A stretch of 53,330 bases of DNA from Atopobium sp. (GTDB lineage: Bacteria > Actinomycetota > Coriobacteriia > Coriobacteriales > Atopobiaceae). The translations under genes were made by a program, and so were the position numbers. How positions within the stretch are numbered: position 1 is the stretch's first letter; each line of letters opens with the position of its first letter. The DNA lies in assembly GCA_018376005.1 (NCBI GenBank), contig JAHACE010000001.1, forward strand, positions 1 to 53,330. Reading direction: 5' to 3'. The notes beneath the pieces were generated by a model. That model was not told the origin of the DNA, searched no databases, and was given only the letters and a program-made list of their open reading frames with translations. Below are positions 8,518 to 17,188 of the stretch, piece by piece.

Positions 8518-9474
8518 CTACACCGTCCTAATGCGTGGGTTAATCAAGATGTACAACATATCAACAACAATGTTGATGATGATGAAGGACAGTGCAACGA
8601 CAACAACAACGCCCTGAACAAGCATTGCCTCGTTACCCTGGATGCCCTCAAGAATTGCGGTACCCATGCCAGGAAGGTTAAAAATAACCTCAATAACAAC
8701 GGCGCCACCCATGAGGTAACCAATCTTCAGGCCAAGTGTGGTTACAGGGGTAATAAGAGCGTTGCGAAGTACGTTTCTTGCGATGACGATTCTCTCTGGA
8801 ATACCGGCGCCGCGAGCAGTGCGGACGTAGTCCTTATCCAGCTCCTCGACCATTGCGGTACGAACAATACGGGTCATCTGACCAGACATTGGAACCGCAA
8901 GTGCAAATGCCGGCATAATCATACGAGCAAAGTAGCCGACAAGATTTACCGTAGGATCTGGTAGTGCTCCAGAGGCTGGTAGCAGCTTAAGCGTAGACGC
9001 AAAGACCAGAATCAAAAGAACTGCCAACCAGAATGATGGCGTTGCAAGACCGGCAATTGAGAATACGCGGATGATTTGATCGGGCCATTGATCTCTATAG
9101 AGAGCCGCAATAACGCCCAACGTAAACGAAACTATTGCGCCAATGAAGAGACCCATAAAGGTCAACTGCATAGTTACTGGCAGAGCCTTTGAAATTCTTT
9201 CAGCAACTGAATAGTGAGAAGTGCCGTAGGTACCCAAGTTTCCATGAGCAACATCACCGATATAGCGTACATATCTCACAGGCCATGGATCATCAAGGCC
9301 ATTCTCAATGTGATACTGCTGGATGGCTTCTTCAGAAGCAGACTCTCCCAAGGCATTGTATGCAGGATCAACATGCGAGAAAGACATTAGGAAGAATACG
9401 AGAAAGGTGACGCCTAAAGCCATAATCGGCAGCGCAATAAGACGGCGTCCGATAAGACGTAATAGGTTGTTCAC
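8518..9474 (-). CDS. ABC transporter permease, DppB/SatB-like
   Basis: A 318-residue inner-membrane permease of the BPD_transp_1 type. It has an N-terminal segment (LIGRRLIALPIMALGVTFLV), a central multi-helix core and the coupling motif region GAGIPERIVIARNVLRNALITPV. It would form the channel with the permease half of SatC. The start is GTG after GGGGGAGATA. It is separated from satA by 155 bases holding a strong hairpin, which may set a lower level of transporter than of binding protein. Confidence 0.87.
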   Translation of the reverse strand: MNNLLRLIGRRLIALPIMALGVTFLVFFLMSFSHVDPAYNALGESASEEAIQQYHIENGLDDPWPVRYVRYIGDVAHGNLGTYGTSHYSVAERISKALPVTMQLTFMGLFIGAIVSFTLGVIAALYRDQWPDQIIRVFSIAGLATPSFWLAVLLILVFASTLKLLPASGALPDPTVNLVGYFARMIMPAFALAVPMSGQMTRIVRTAMVEELDKDYVRTARGAGIPERIVIARNVLRNALITPVTTLGLKIGYLMGGAVVIEVIFNLPGMGTAILEGIQGNEAMLVQGVVVVVALSFIIINIVVDMLYILINPRIRTV

Positions 9475-9561
9475 TATCTCCCCCTCTCTCTTTAAAACAA
9501 ACCGTACAAATAAAATTTGATAAGACTTTGCACATCTCAGGACTAAATTTTGCGCACAAGA

Positions 9562-9591
9562 GCCCGAGCGTTATAAGTAAAACGCTCGGGC
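9562..9591 (-). terminator. Intercistronic hairpin between satA and satB
   Basis: A perfect 11-base stem (GCCCGAGCGTT with its complement) closes an 8-base loop, 38 bases after the satA stop. On the minus strand it is followed by TCTTGTGCG, not a T-run, so full termination is unlikely. Partial termination or protection of the satA message from 3' decay is more likely. Confidence 0.65.
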
Positions 9592-9629
9592 CCCAATATA
9601 TGAGATGCTAAGCGCGTGACGACAACAAA

Positions 9630-11231
9630 TTAGCTAGCAGTAACTGTGTTGACATCAATGAAGGACAGACCGGTAGTTCCGATGCCCTTGAAGCCCTTGA
9701 GAGCAACGCCGTTGCTGTTTGGCTTCTCGCTCCAAGAAGCGGTGAAAGTCTTAGCAAAGAGAACTGGGTACAGAGGTACGTTCTCAGCGATGATGTCGAA
9801 GCACTCGTTCCAAGTGGACTGCTGATCAGCACCAGACTGGCCAAGAGCCTTGGTCATAAGATTGTGGAGCTTGGTCCACTCATCAGACTCCTTCCATGGG
9901 CAACGCTTGGTCATCCAGACGTTATCGCCATACCACCAGTTAAGCAGCAGGTCAACGTCTGCACCGAAGCAGGAAGGATCGCCAGGGGCAAGCAGGATAT
10001 CCCAAGAACCGTCAACTGCGTCGATTGCAGCATAGGTTGCAGGAGAAGTATCGGAAACGATGCTTACATTAAAGCCAAGTGCATCAAGGTCGTTCTTGAC
10101 CTGAGTTGCCATGGACTTAACCTGCTCGTTATCGGTGGTGCGGAGAACAACATCACCTGGGGTAATACCGGACTCAGAAATGAGCTTCTTAGCCTTATCT
10201 ACATCGTGTGCATAGACAGTAGATGCCTTGTGATAGTTAGCAAAGGAAGAAGGAAGGTAGCTGGTAGCAACCTCTGCCTGACCAGAGAATGCGTTTGCAA
10301 GCATCTTATCTGTATCAAGTGCATAGAGGCATGCCTGGCGAACCTTAACGTTGTCCCAAGGAGCCTTGCCAAGGTTGAACATTGCAAAACGGACACCAAA
10401 GCCCTGAACAGCGTCAACGGTGCAGCCTGCGCCCTTGAGCTGGTCTACAGCGTCTGCAGGGACCATTTCCATAGCAAGGGTGGTTCCATCCTGCTGAGCA
10501 GTCAGACGAGCGGTTGGATCCTTAAGAACGTCATAGTGGAGCTTATCGTCCTTAGCAGGAGTTGCGCCGTTGTAGTTTTTGTTAGGAACAAGGTCAAGAG
10601 TATTGTCAGAGATGGACTCAAACTGCCATGGACCAGAACCAACTGGCTGCTTCTTCATCTCATCCTGAGAGCTGCTTGCTGGAACAACGCGAACAATGGA
10701 CAGACGCTCCTTGAGGAGGGAGAAGTTAGCAATAGTGGTCTTAACGGTGACAGTCTTGTCATCCTTCTTCTCTACGGAAGCAATTGGAGCAAGCATTGGA
10801 ACGTAAACGCTACCCTTTGCAGAAGAACGGTTGAAGGACTCAACAACGTCATCTGCCTTTACCTCGTTACCATCAGAGAACTTTGCGCCGTCACGGATGG
10901 TAATCTCAAAGGTGTTATCGTCTACCTTCTTAGGATCAGCAGTAGCAAGCTCATTGAATGTTGAGTAGTCATGGAAGTTAAGACCGTAGAGGCCCTCAAC
11001 TACCTGCCAGTTAACACCAAGAGCAAGTGCTGATGAAGTAGTAGATGGATCATAGTTCTGGGTTGAATAAGCGGTACCAGCAGTAATTGTGCCGCCGCCT
11101 TCCTTTCCAGATGGAGCTTCAGCTGCCTTCTGCTGTCCGCCACCGCAAGCGGTGAGGCCAAGGCCAGCTGCTACAGTTGCTCCGCCAAGGAAGCCGCGAC
11201 GCGAAAGTGGACGGTTAATAAACTCGCTCAT
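9630..11231 (-). CDS. Solute-binding lipoprotein, family 5 (SatA-like)
   Basis: A 533-residue extracytoplasmic binding protein (SBP_bac_5). The N-terminus has a twin-arginine-like SRRGFLGG, a hydrophobic stretch and the lipobox LTACGGG, so it is a lipoprotein possibly exported by Tat. Family signatures include FEITIRDGAKFSDGNEVKADDV near residue 110-130, GSGPWQFE, and VKVRQACLYALD. The family binds peptides, nickel, sugars and, in SatA, sialic acid. Position as first gene of the sat-axe-nan run supports sialic acid or a sialylated ligand. RBS is AGAGGCAG before the ATG. A candidate -10 (TATAGT) lies at 11305-11310. Confidence 0.85.
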   Translation of the reverse strand: MSEFINRPLSRRGFLGGATVAAGLGLTACGGGQQKAAEAPSGKEGGGTITAGTAYSTQNYDPSTTSSALALGVNWQVVEGLYGLNFHDYSTFNELATADPKKVDDNTFEITIRDGAKFSDGNEVKADDVVESFNRSSAKGSVYVPMLAPIASVEKKDDKTVTVKTTIANFSLLKERLSIVRVVPASSSQDEMKKQPVGSGPWQFESISDNTLDLVPNKNYNGATPAKDDKLHYDVLKDPTARLTAQQDGTTLAMEMVPADAVDQLKGAGCTVDAVQGFGVRFAMFNLGKAPWDNVKVRQACLYALDTDKMLANAFSGQAEVATSYLPSSFANYHKASTVYAHDVDKAKKLISESGITPGDVVLRTTDNEQVKSMATQVKNDLDALGFNVSIVSDTSPATYAAIDAVDGSWDILLAPGDPSCFGADVDLLLNWWYGDNVWMTKRCPWKESDEWTKLHNLMTKALGQSGADQQSTWNECFDIIAENVPLYPVLFAKTFTASWSEKPNSNGVALKGFKGIGTTGLSFIDVNTVTAS

Positions 11232-11304
11232 TTCTGCCTCTTTCTAAAAACTCTCCTTGCCACAACGTGGCACCAATGCCACTTGTGTGGCTTACATCTA
11301 CATA

Positions 11305-11310
11305 ACTATA
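11305..11310 (-). promoter_or_regulatory. Candidate -10 element upstream of satA
   Basis: TATAGT on the minus strand, 74 bases before the satA start. No convincing -35 is seen at the right distance, so the call is weak. It lies in a 422-base gene-free stretch (11232-11653) that otherwise holds an orphan plus-strand hairpin and the terminator of the next gene. Confidence 0.3.
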
Positions 11311-11442
11311 TGAAGAAAAGATATTTGTTCTGAAGACAGTTCGCCCAACGGTATTAATTTCTCGCTCATTGGCTGCTCAAAATATGAAAACGTGTTTTGT
11401 TGTATTATTTACTGCATATAAATCTTAATAGCAGCTAAGAAG

Positions 11443-11475
11443 GCCCGCAGTTAGCGGGCTTTACTATTATTTTAC
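11443..11475 (+). terminator. Orphan intrinsic terminator on the plus strand
   Basis: GCCCGC-AGTTA-GCGGGC followed by TTTACTATTATTTT is a good rho-independent terminator in the plus direction. No plus-strand gene precedes it. It could end an unannotated small RNA, stop antisense transcription from satA, or be a relic of a rearrangement at this boundary. Confidence 0.6.
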
Positions 11476-11594
11476 CTTGTATAATATATAAATTATTTAA
11501 CTAACTACATAAATAGTAATCATTGTCAACTACCGTTTACCGATGATTTACTACCGTTTGCCTTTAGAAATTACGGATATGTTGTGAAGATTAA

Positions 11595-11627
11595 ACAAGA
11601 GTCAGTCCAAAATGAACTGACTCTTGT
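11595..11627 (-). terminator. Terminator of the orphan membrane protein gene
   Basis: A perfect 12-base stem ACAAGAGTCAGT with its complement, 9-base loop, followed on the minus strand by TTTAATCTT. It lies 27 bases after the stop of the gene at 11654. Confidence 0.6.
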
Positions 11628-11653
11628 CTTAGAACAGCAAAAACTCCGCAAAA

Positions 11654-12301
11654 TTACTTAACTAAATCTACAACACGCTCAGGGTTCGCCATAAAATCTA
11701 GATGTTCTTCCCCTAAATGAGATTCGATTATCTCTGATACTTGTTCGTCATTTTTTTCAATGTCAAAATTTCCATCTGCTGGGCTATAACGTCCTAAATA
11801 GCCATCAGCTAGATAAGGTGGCGGCCATCCACTTAACCCTACGCCACAAAAATTTCTAACTAGGCATCTATAATTTCTATTATGCATTTCTTGTAGCAGT
11901 CCAGCGTTCCTTGTTTGAATCCACATTTTTGGAGTTCCAAAATAAGACCCAATGGCAAATAGCCCTAAATCTTGCTCAACTGTTCCAACAACCTTTTCTT
12001 GAGAGCTTATTACCCAATATAAATCTATATTCAATAAAAGTTGGTTAGCCTGACTGACTCCTAAAAATGGCCCAGAGATAGTAGCGGTCTCTAAGTCAAT
12101 ATTTTCTGCGGATCCAAAATCAGACTTAAGACCATTTCTCTTATTCTCATATTGTTGCACAACATACTGAGCTGCCTGCTTTTTTAATTCTGGCAGCCTC
12201 ATAGTATTCAGCTTAAAAAACCAATTATTTATTAGCAAACCACAAACAACAAGAACTACTAATAATGACAGATCTTTTACAAACCTTTTTCTACGCTTCA
12301 T
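11654..12301 (-). CDS. Unrecognised membrane-anchored protein
   Basis: I do not recognise this 215-residue protein. Residues 1-10 are very basic (MKRRKRFVKD) and are followed by one hydrophobic segment (about 11-28), so it is probably a single-pass protein facing outward. A lipobox is not convincing because VVCG lacks the small residue before Cys. The outer part has two Cys in NYRCLVRNFCGVG and a WPPPYLADGYLGRY stretch. It has its own ribosome site (AGGTGA) and terminator, so it is a single-gene unit. It is visibly AT-richer than its neighbours and lies at the edge of the sat-nan block, consistent with acquisition (inference). Confidence 0.7.
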   Translation of the reverse strand: MKRRKRFVKDLSLLVVLVVCGLLINNWFFKLNTMRLPELKKQAAQYVVQQYENKRNGLKSDFGSAENIDLETATISGPFLGVSQANQLLLNIDLYWVISSQEKVVGTVEQDLGLFAIGSYFGTPKMWIQTRNAGLLQEMHNRNYRCLVRNFCGVGLSGWPPPYLADGYLGRYSPADGNFDIEKNDEQVSEIIESHLGEEHLDFMANPERVVDLVK

Positions 12302-12438
12302 CTGCTGTCACCTCATTAGAACTGCTTGTAGCAACTGAAGTAAAAGTAATAACTAGGTAGCTCTAATAATATTCTGTTCGAGTATGCTTTAACAGCTAAT
12401 CTGTCGGCCAATGGCTATATTTCAGCGTTGAATGAAAA

Positions 12439-12481
12439 AATAAGAATGGCATAACAACACTTCATAGCTGCCATTCTTATT
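12439..12481 (-). terminator. Terminator of the uvrA-uvrC operon
   Basis: A perfect 13-base stem AATAAGAATGGCA with its complement, followed on the minus strand by TTTTTT. It lies 29 bases beyond the last gene of the operon. Confidence 0.85.
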
Positions 12482-12509
12482 ACAAATAACTCAATTGTTT
12501 GATTTGGTT

Positions 12510-12743
12510 TTAGAGATTGTGCTTCTTCATCCTTTGCTCAAAGAGCTCGTTGATAATCTTTGCCATCTCTTCAACTTGTTGAGCACTGGGTTCATCCTCA
12601 AATGCAGCGTAAAGCTCTGGATACTCCTGAGCAATATACTCACAAGACTTTCCCGTTGCGTGACCACGAACAAAGAACGGAATACGCTTAATGTATTCTG
12701 GATTCACGAGTGCCAAGATCTTCTCGTCCGCTGTTTTACTCAT
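12510..12743 (-). CDS. Small conserved-looking protein after uvrC
   Basis: A 77-residue soluble protein of unknown function, starting MSKTADEKIL after GGGGAGGAACTC. It overlaps the end of uvrC by 8 bases, so it is probably translationally coupled. It is rich in charged residues with likely helices and the segments FVRGHATGKSCEYIAQEYPEL and EEMAKIINELFEQRMKK. It has no membrane segment or metal motif. Its place as last gene before the operon terminator and its good ribosome site argue that it is real. Confidence 0.72.
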   Translation of the reverse strand: MSKTADEKILALVNPEYIKRIPFFVRGHATGKSCEYIAQEYPELYAAFEDEPSAQQVEEMAKIINELFEQRMKKHNL

Positions 12744-14793
12744 GAGTTCCTCCCCTTGCATCTACCTTCTCATGTACAGCTGTTGAGGATTCTTCCCAAG
12801 CTTTGAGTTCTTCATAAATAGTTTCTGCTAAGTTCACAGAAACACCTTTTACCTGAGAGATGTCCTCAACACTTGCAGCCTTTAAGCGCTTAAAAGAGCC
12901 AAAATGGCGCATGATATCTTTTTTGCGTTTAGGTCCTACACCAGGGATTTCGTCCAGAATAGAGACGGTCATTGCCTTATCTCTAAGCTCACGATGGAAC
13001 GTAATTGCAAAACGGTGAGACTCATCACGGACTTGCTTGATGAGATACAGAGAAGCTGACCCCGTAGGCAACACAATTGGTGTGTCGTCCCAAGGTACAA
13101 AGACTTCCTCATCAGACTTAGCAAGGCCACAGACGGGAATATCCAACCCCAGCTCATTAAGCTGATTAATTGCGGCGGTCAGCTGAGGTTTGCCGCCATC
13201 AACCACCAGCAAATCAGGTCGTGAGCCAAAGCGCTCATCTGCCATGCGTTCCGGGCTATACCTTCTGCCCAGGACCTCTGTCATTGAGACAAAGTCGTTT
13301 GCTTCATCAAGCTCAGCGCGGATCTTAAAGCGTCGATACTGACTCTTATCAGCCTTTCCGTTAGTAAAGACCACCATAGATGCAACAGTAAAGTTGCCAT
13401 GAAGCGTAGAGATATCAAAGCACTCAATGCGCAGTGGCGGCGCGTCAAGCGCAAGTGCGCTTTCCAGCTGAAGAAGTGCCTGGTTAGTGCGATCGTCAGC
13501 ATAGCCCGTGCGAATCATGTGGCGCATTAATGCATGACGAGCGTTAGCGGAAGCCATCTGAAGAAGACGGAACTTCTCGCCACGTTGTGGGTGGTGAAGC
13601 ACGCAGTTGTGGCCTCGTTTTTGCGTCAGCCACTCGGACAAAACCTCTGCGTCGAGAAGATCGATGGGCAAGTTAACCTCTGCGGGAATGTCAGCGGTTT
13701 CGTCGTAGTAGCGCTTTAGGAAGCCCGAAACCAGCTCTTCCTCGGAAACGTCCAAGCCTTTGTCCAGGATAAACTCAACTGAGCGGATGGTACGACCTTC
13801 TCGCACAACAAAAACGCAGGCAGCGGAGATAGTTTCTTCTCGATAAATGCCAATGAGGTCAATGTTGACCGAGGTAGGAAATGTGACTTGCTGGCGGTCG
13901 TCAAGATCAGAAAGTGAAGTCAGGCGGGACTTAAGCCTAGCTGCCTTCTCAAAATCCAGGTCAGCGGCGGCTTCTTGCATCTGATCTTTGAGCTCAGAGA
14001 CAATCTCGGAACGATTTCCGCGGAGAAAGTTTTCTACCTGCCTGACGTTCTTTGCGTAGGAAACGGTATCAATGGCGCCAACGCACACGCCAGGTCCCTT
14101 GCCTACGTGGTAATCAAAGCAGGGACGTCCCTTCTTTGCCAGCAGCAAGTTAGCAACAGCCGCCCCATCAGGGTCTTTTTCGAGCAAACGCTTAGCACGC
14201 TTCCACTCCACGCACGTAGCGGAGCAGATAGGCACTACTTTTCTGAGCGTCTCAATGGTCTGGCGAGCGGCGTAAGAATCAGTGTAGGGACCAAAATAGC
14301 GCGTACCCTTCTTGTGTTTCTCGCGCGTGTATTTAATTGCTGGGAAGGTATCTGACTCGGTAATGGCAATGTAGGGATAGCTCTTATCGTCTTTGAAGTC
14401 CACGTTGAAGTAAGGACGATACTGAGCAATGAGGTTGCGCTCCAGCACCAGTGCTTCGTGCTCGTTTTCTACCACAATGTAGTCAAAACTACGCACGACC
14501 TGCATCATCAGTGGAATCTTGGCTCGATCATCTTGAAGTGTGACGTACTGCCTCATGCGAGCACGCAGGTTCTTAGCTTTTCCTACATAGATAACCTTGC
14601 CAGACCCATCTTTCCAGAGGTAACAGCCTGGATCAGTTGGCACCTGATCAACCTGCTCTCTGATGGATACCAGATCATCTGAAGGCTCGGAAGAAAATGA
14701 CGGCGCAAGTCCCGGCGCCCCCGAAGGCACGTAGTTGGGATCAAGGTTGTTCTGAGAGCTATCTTTGCCGTTTTTTGCGCCGCTTCTGGCCAT
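12736..14793 (-). CDS. uvrC: Excinuclease ABC subunit C
   Basis: A 685-residue UvrC, the dual-incision nuclease of nucleotide excision repair. The GIY-YIG domain begins near residue 50 (GCYLWKDGSGKVIYVGKAKNLRARMRQYV). The UvrB-interacting UVR helix pair is at about 265-300 (DLDFEKAARLKSRL). The RNase H-like second nuclease domain follows (ECFDISTLHG, VVDGGKPQL). Paired helix-hairpin-helix motifs close the protein (IPGVGPKRKKDIMRHFGS). The first 45 residues are a low-complexity extension not usual for the family. It starts 1 base after murJ in a five-gene operon headed by uvrA. Confidence 0.97.
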   Translation of the reverse strand: MARSGAKNGKDSSQNNLDPNYVPSGAPGLAPSFSSEPSDDLVSIREQVDQVPTDPGCYLWKDGSGKVIYVGKAKNLRARMRQYVTLQDDRAKIPLMMQVVRSFDYIVVENEHEALVLERNLIAQYRPYFNVDFKDDKSYPYIAITESDTFPAIKYTREKHKKGTRYFGPYTDSYAARQTIETLRKVVPICSATCVEWKRAKRLLEKDPDGAAVANLLLAKKGRPCFDYHVGKGPGVCVGAIDTVSYAKNVRQVENFLRGNRSEIVSELKDQMQEAAADLDFEKAARLKSRLTSLSDLDDRQQVTFPTSVNIDLIGIYREETISAACVFVVREGRTIRSVEFILDKGLDVSEEELVSGFLKRYYDETADIPAEVNLPIDLLDAEVLSEWLTQKRGHNCVLHHPQRGEKFRLLQMASANARHALMRHMIRTGYADDRTNQALLQLESALALDAPPLRIECFDISTLHGNFTVASMVVFTNGKADKSQYRRFKIRAELDEANDFVSMTEVLGRRYSPERMADERFGSRPDLLVVDGGKPQLTAAINQLNELGLDIPVCGLAKSDEEVFVPWDDTPIVLPTGSASLYLIKQVRDESHRFAITFHRELRDKAMTVSILDEIPGVGPKRKKDIMRHFGSFKRLKAASVEDISQVKGVSVNLAETIYEELKAWEESSTAVHEKVDARGGTHE

Positions 14794-14794
14794 G

Positions 14795-16678
14795 CTATGA
14801 CCTCACGCGAGAAACCAGTGAACGAAGCATGGCGGACTCTGGTGATTTAAAGAGGATTGCCAAGCCATAGGTAACCAAAACAGCTGGAATACCTGCAAAG
14901 ATGCAGTACAGCACGCCATAGAGCGCTCGGCCGTCTGGTACGCCAATAACGGCGCGCAGGCCCACCATGATAAGAAGTGCTGCAGCCGATCCTGCCAGGC
15001 CAAAAAGAATTGAACGAACAAATGCAAACACCATGGACTTAAGTCCAATCTGACCAAGGTGCTTACGCAGGCTGATCAACATAATGGTATCGATAACCAC
15101 ATAGAAGATGGCTGAAGTAGCTGCTACAAACATCATGCCAAAGTGAGAAGTACCCACCAGCAGCACTAAAACCTGCACGACAGAGCCAAGCGTTGCAGAA
15201 ACAGCGTAGAGCGTCATACGACGCATAGCAGAGCAGACTTTTTGCAGGTACATGCCAATGCCATACAAAGGCAAAGCAAGCGACTGGCCAATCAAGAATT
15301 GCTGGGTTAACAGCAGTTGGTCTTCAGTGAACTTGCTTGCTCCAATAATAGAAACAAGAGGCATCGAGAAGATCATCAAGTACATCATGAACGGCACGGT
15401 AAAGAAAAGAATCTGGTTGATACCGTGCTTGAAGTCCTTCTTGAACTGGTCCATATTCTCTTTTGCCCAGCTATCGGACAGCTCGGTAAAGAGGGCTGTG
15501 GTAATAGGCACCGTCAAAATGGAATATGGCAGCGTGTACCAAAGACGAGCGTACGCCGCAACGGAAGCGCCCGATGCAGAAACACTGAGCTGCGAGCTTG
15601 TCTGCACCGACATAGTTACAAACGTGGCAACCACAACAATCAGAGCAGGCGCGCCAATCTTGAGCGTCTCTTTAAGTGCGGGGTCTTTGAGGTTAATTCT
15701 CCACGAGAGCTTAATCCCCTTGCGCTTAAGTGACGGTACCTGAATCAGAACCTGAATCAAAACGCCCAGGGGATTCCCCAGTGCAAGAATAAGAAGGCCC
15801 AGCTCAGGGTTTGTGTTAACCAAGAAAGCATACGCAAAGAACGATGCCGTAGTCACAAAGTTATTAAAGATAGGGGCTGCGGCTGGCCAGAGGTAGTCTC
15901 TTTCTGCATTCAAAACACCAGAGAAAATGGTGGAGAAACAATACAGCATAACCTCAATAACAAAGAACCTAAAGAAGTACACTGCCAGCGTTGGGTCAAA
16001 ATCAGCACCTGCCGAGAAGGACTGTGTATACACCACTTCTGCAGCAAAGAAGAAACCTAGAACAGCAACAAGTCCAGTTGCAACAACAACAATGGAAAGC
16101 AGGTTTGAGGTGTAAGCATTTGCCTCATCCTGTCCAACTTTTTTCTTAATAGAGAGATATACCGGCAAGAAAGCTGTGGTGAGCATTCCCGCACCAACAA
16201 GCTCATAGAGCTGGTCAGGAAGGGTGTTTGCAATGGAATAGCAGCTTGCAAGAACGGTTGCGCCCATAGCAAACGCCTGAGCCCAGGTTCTTAAAAAGCC
16301 CGTAATACGGCTAATCAGAACAAGCACGCTCATCATAGAGGTAGAACGGCTTAAGTCTTTTTGCTTGGACGCATCCTCTTCATCAGAAGAAGTCTCTTCA
16401 CTATAAGAATTACCTGCGTCGAAGTTACCGTCTGACACAGGGCTGTTATCTGCCTCAGAGTTATCCTCTTCAGCAGCAACTTCTTCGAGTTTCTGACTTA
16501 CAATCTGCTCAAAGACTTCATCCTCAATTGGTTGATGAAACGTCTCTGGAACAACAATGTTATCCACTACAGGAGGCTCATCAAAGGTCTGATCAAGAGC
16601 TTTGCTCAGAGTTTCTTCAGATAAGGTTCCATCAGAAGACTCTGCTGAAAGTCGCATATGTTTGGGCTGATATGCCAC
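14795..16678 (-). CDS. murJ: Lipid II flippase MurJ (MviN family)
   Basis: A 627-residue polytopic membrane protein. About 115 N-terminal residues are acidic and apparently disordered (many Glu, Asp, Ser). They are followed by the MVF core with roughly 14 helices, including the typical SVLVLISRITGFLRTWAQAFAMG entry helix and QLYELVGAGMLTTAFLPVY. It flips lipid-linked peptidoglycan precursor across the membrane. The GTG start overlaps the ybaK stop by one base (TAGTG). Acidic N-terminal extensions occur in other actinobacterial MurJ proteins. Confidence 0.94.
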   Translation of the reverse strand: MAYQPKHMRLSAESSDGTLSEETLSKALDQTFDEPPVVDNIVVPETFHQPIEDEVFEQIVSQKLEEVAAEEDNSEADNSPVSDGNFDAGNSYSEETSSDEEDASKQKDLSRSTSMMSVLVLISRITGFLRTWAQAFAMGATVLASCYSIANTLPDQLYELVGAGMLTTAFLPVYLSIKKKVGQDEANAYTSNLLSIVVVATGLVAVLGFFFAAEVVYTQSFSAGADFDPTLAVYFFRFFVIEVMLYCFSTIFSGVLNAERDYLWPAAAPIFNNFVTTASFFAYAFLVNTNPELGLLILALGNPLGVLIQVLIQVPSLKRKGIKLSWRINLKDPALKETLKIGAPALIVVVATFVTMSVQTSSQLSVSASGASVAAYARLWYTLPYSILTVPITTALFTELSDSWAKENMDQFKKDFKHGINQILFFTVPFMMYLMIFSMPLVSIIGASKFTEDQLLLTQQFLIGQSLALPLYGIGMYLQKVCSAMRRMTLYAVSATLGSVVQVLVLLVGTSHFGMMFVAATSAIFYVVIDTIMLISLRKHLGQIGLKSMVFAFVRSILFGLAGSAAALLIMVGLRAVIGVPDGRALYGVLYCIFAGIPAVLVTYGLAILFKSPESAMLRSLVSRVRS

Positions 16679-17187
16679 TAGTGCACCTCGCGAACAATAT
16701 CTGCAAACGTAGCCGATACAAATGAAGCCAAATCTTCTGGAGAAAGCGTTAAACTGAGTCCGCGTTTTCCACCAGAGATATGGATGAGCTCAAAAAGCTG
16801 AGCAGTCTCGTCAATTATAGTGGGAAACTGCTTTTTCATACCAACGGGAGTGCAGCCACCACGAACATAACCTGTTAAACCCTCAAGCTCTTTAACAGGC
16901 AGCATGGAAAGGTTCTTTTGGCCAGACGCGGCTGCTGCTTTCTTAAGATCGAGCTCTTGATCTACAGGAATACAACACACCACATGCTCACCACTTGAAG
17001 ACACGCAGACAAGCGTTTTGAACGCAGCGTCTGGATCTTCTCCAAGCATCTCTGCAATATGAGTTCCCAACTCACCAGAAGGAACGTCTTCGTCCACCTC
17101 GTAAGATTGGAACTCGTAAGTAATGCCGGCAGCATCAAGCTCCCTCATGGCATTTGTCTTTTGAACCTTTGCTGTTTTTCTCGCCAT
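16678..17187 (-). CDS. ybaK: YbaK/EbsC-type aminoacyl-tRNA deacylase (Cys-tRNA(Pro))
   Basis: A 169-residue protein of the YbaK editing family. It hydrolyses Cys mischarged on tRNA-Pro. Family features are KTNAMRELDAAGITYEFQSYEVDE at the start, FKTLVCVSSSGEHVVCCIPVDQELDLKKAA in the middle with the conserved Lys, and GYVRGGCTPVGMKKQFPTIID. It lies one base after uvrA and overlaps murJ by one base. This is tight operon packing with no obvious functional link to repair. Confidence 0.92.
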   Translation of the reverse strand: MARKTAKVQKTNAMRELDAAGITYEFQSYEVDEDVPSGELGTHIAEMLGEDPDAAFKTLVCVSSSGEHVVCCIPVDQELDLKKAAAASGQKNLSMLPVKELEGLTGYVRGGCTPVGMKKQFPTIIDETAQLFELIHISGGKRGLSLTLSPEDLASFVSATFADIVREVH

Positions 17188-17188
17188 A

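Noticed and set aside
9864..10964. A 366-codon plus-strand frame opposite satA
   Set aside because: Antisense shadow of the binding-protein gene; no motif and no ribosome site.
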